Positions 62,995 to 64,000 of a stretch of DNA of 64,000 nucleotides are shown one piece after another. This DNA comes from Rhizobium deserti (GTDB lineage: Bacteria > Pseudomonadota > Alphaproteobacteria > Rhizobiales > Rhizobiaceae), in contig NZ_SMTL01000001.1 in NCBI RefSeq assembly GCF_004358025.1, positions 186,001 to 250,000 on the forward strand. The letters are read 5' to 3'. How positions within the stretch are numbered: position 1 is the first letter of the stretch; each line of letters starts with the position of its first letter. The translations under genes and the position numbers were made by a program. The notes below the pieces were generated by a model that searched no databases, was not told the DNA's origin, and was given only the letters and a program-made list of their open reading frames with translations.

Positions 62995-63707
62995 GCGTCA
63001 TCTCTCGGGGTCTGTGTCTTTTTCGGCGCAGGTTTGCGGGCCGGCATTGCCGGGGCCGCAAGCTCGCCATTTGTCGCGTCAGGCATGGATTTTACGGCGG
63101 GGCTGCGCCGGCGCTTGGCAACGGTTTCGCCGGCCGCAGCAGCCTCGGCCGGCGGTTTTGCCCTAGCAGGAGCCTTGCGAACGGCCTTCGGCTTTTCCAC
63201 CACAGGCGCAGATGCCTGGCGCTCAACGGAGACGGGCTGCGACTGGGCCGGCGCCGTTACCGGCACGACCGGGGACGCCGGCAGCGGGCTCGCTGTGGAA
63301 GGAAAAATATCAGCCGTTTCGGGGCGCGCCTGATGGTCATCCGCCCCTTCGATAGCCTGCTGTGCCTCGATGTCGGTCTTGGTCATCTCGGGAGCGGACG
63401 GCGCTTGGGTTGATTTCTGCAGGTCGTTGCGGATTTCCTGGCCCATCTGGCGAAGCGGGTTGATCGCTTCGCGCAGGGCGTTGGTCGGGTTCAGGCGCTG
63501 CGCATCCGAAATCGTCCGCCGCACGTCGTCCAGCTCAGATTCGCGAAGAGCCTCGTCGAACTGCGAACGGAATTCGCCCGCCATCTTTCGCAGATTAGAC
63601 GTCATCTTTCCAAACGCCCTGAGCATCGGCGGCAGGTCCTTCGGACCAACCACGACGATCAAGACGATGGCGATGACAAGCAGTTCGGTCCAACCGATAT
63701 CGAACAT
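62991..63707 (-). CDS. tatB: Sec-independent translocase subunit TatB
   Basis: A 238-residue protein. The N-terminal membrane anchor FDIGWTELLVIAIVLIVVVG is followed by the GPKDLP hinge and an amphipathic helix. A long Pro/Ala-rich low-complexity tail covers the last roughly 120 residues, longer than in E. coli but usual in Rhizobiales. Confidence 0.95.
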   Translation of the reverse strand: MFDIGWTELLVIAIVLIVVVGPKDLPPMLRAFGKMTSNLRKMAGEFRSQFDEALRESELDDVRRTISDAQRLNPTNALREAINPLRQMGQEIRNDLQKSTQAPSAPEMTKTDIEAQQAIEGADDHQARPETADIFPSTASPLPASPVVPVTAPAQSQPVSVERQASAPVVEKPKAVRKAPARAKPPAEAAAAGETVAKRRRSPAVKSMPDATNGELAAPAMPARKPAPKKTQTPRDDA

Positions 63708-63737
63708 TCAATGAGGCTCCTGGAACCCGCAGCCGAA

Positions 63738-63968
63738 TTACAACCGGCTGCTTTCCTTGACCTCGTCCGGCTTGTGGTCAACCGTCTTTGCCGTGGTCGT
63801 GGCAGTAGTACCGTCGGTTTCAGGAGCGTCGTCGTCGGACATGCCCTTCTTGAAGCTCTTGATGCCCTTGGCGACGTCGCCCATCAGTTCAGGGATCTTG
63901 CCGCGACCAAATAGGACGAGCACGATCACGAGGACGATAAGCCAATGCCACACACTAAAAGAACCCAT
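63738..63968 (-). CDS. tatA: Sec-independent translocase subunit TatA
   Basis: A 76-residue protein. One N-terminal helix ([18 protein letters not shown]) is followed by [20 protein letters not shown], the canonical TatA hinge and amphipathic helix, and a polar tail. It oligomerises to form the Tat pore. It is the first gene of tatABC; its promoter lies at or beyond the window edge. Confidence 0.95.
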   Translation of the reverse strand: MGSFSVWHWLIVLVIVLVLFGRGKIPELMGDVAKGIKSFKKGMSDDDAPETDGTTATTTAKTVDHKPDEVKESSRL

Positions 63969-64000
63969 AGCCCAACTCCATTAGAACCTTATCCTCGATG

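Overview
The window looks like a chromosomal segment of a Rhizobiales alphaproteobacterium in the Rhizobium/Agrobacterium/Sinorhizobium neighbourhood. This rests on an aapJQMP general amino-acid transporter, the tatA-tatB-tatC-serS-surE-pcm-M23 peptidase-DUF815 ATPase-yajC gene order, a class I PHA synthase, DUF1127 and DUF982 small proteins, and a three-hairpin anti-Shine-Dalgarno sRNA like the rhizobial alpha-r14/NfeR1 family. The species cannot be named from sequence alone.

Layout. 1-8943 is core: a partial hydrolase, a complex I zinc-finger subunit, an FAD monooxygenase, metC, the aap operon and two secreted proteins of unknown role. 8961-16044 is an integrated element. It sits at the 3' end of tRNA-Arg(TCT), bounded by an exact 18-bp direct repeat (8961-8978 and 16027-16044). 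It has no visible integrase. It carries small hypotheticals, a phage-type endolysin with a holin-like partner, a second pair of membrane proteins, two sulfotransferase-family genes in A+T-richer DNA, an IS630-type transposase scrap and three genes broken by single frameshifts. 16105-29110 is core again: an NDUFS4-like protein, DUF192 and a double cold-shock protein, gloA, three tandem tRNA-Glu genes, recJ, hom, an alaC-like aminotransferase, phaC, sfsA, map and radC.

29113-36981 is a six-gene operon on the minus strand: GntR/FCD regulator, solute-binding protein, two permeases, gamma-glutamyltransferase and a fused double ATPase. It plausibly imports gamma-glutamyl peptides or glutathione and cleaves them inside the cell. 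A perfect palindrome next to the regulator start is its probable operator. 37163-49724 holds sthA, rpsD, a HerA-like ATPase, murI, trmJ, icd, small stress or transport genes and an ABC-F protein. 49807-56509 holds tig, tRNA-Leu, the anti-SD sRNA, two DUF1127 genes, trmFO, two genes resembling mitochondrial complex I assembly factors, and yajC. 56693-63968 holds a DUF815 ATPase, a LysM/M23 protein, pcm, surE, serS and tatCBA.

The most unusual content is the integrase-less tRNA-Arg element, with its sulfotransferase cargo, decayed genes, a candidate 27-residue secreted Cys-rich peptide and helically phased repeats beside the attachment site. The sRNA/DUF1127 neighbourhood and the cytoplasmic gamma-glutamyltransferase operon are also of interest. 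Boundaries, frames and motifs were read directly; family names come from motif recognition without database searches.
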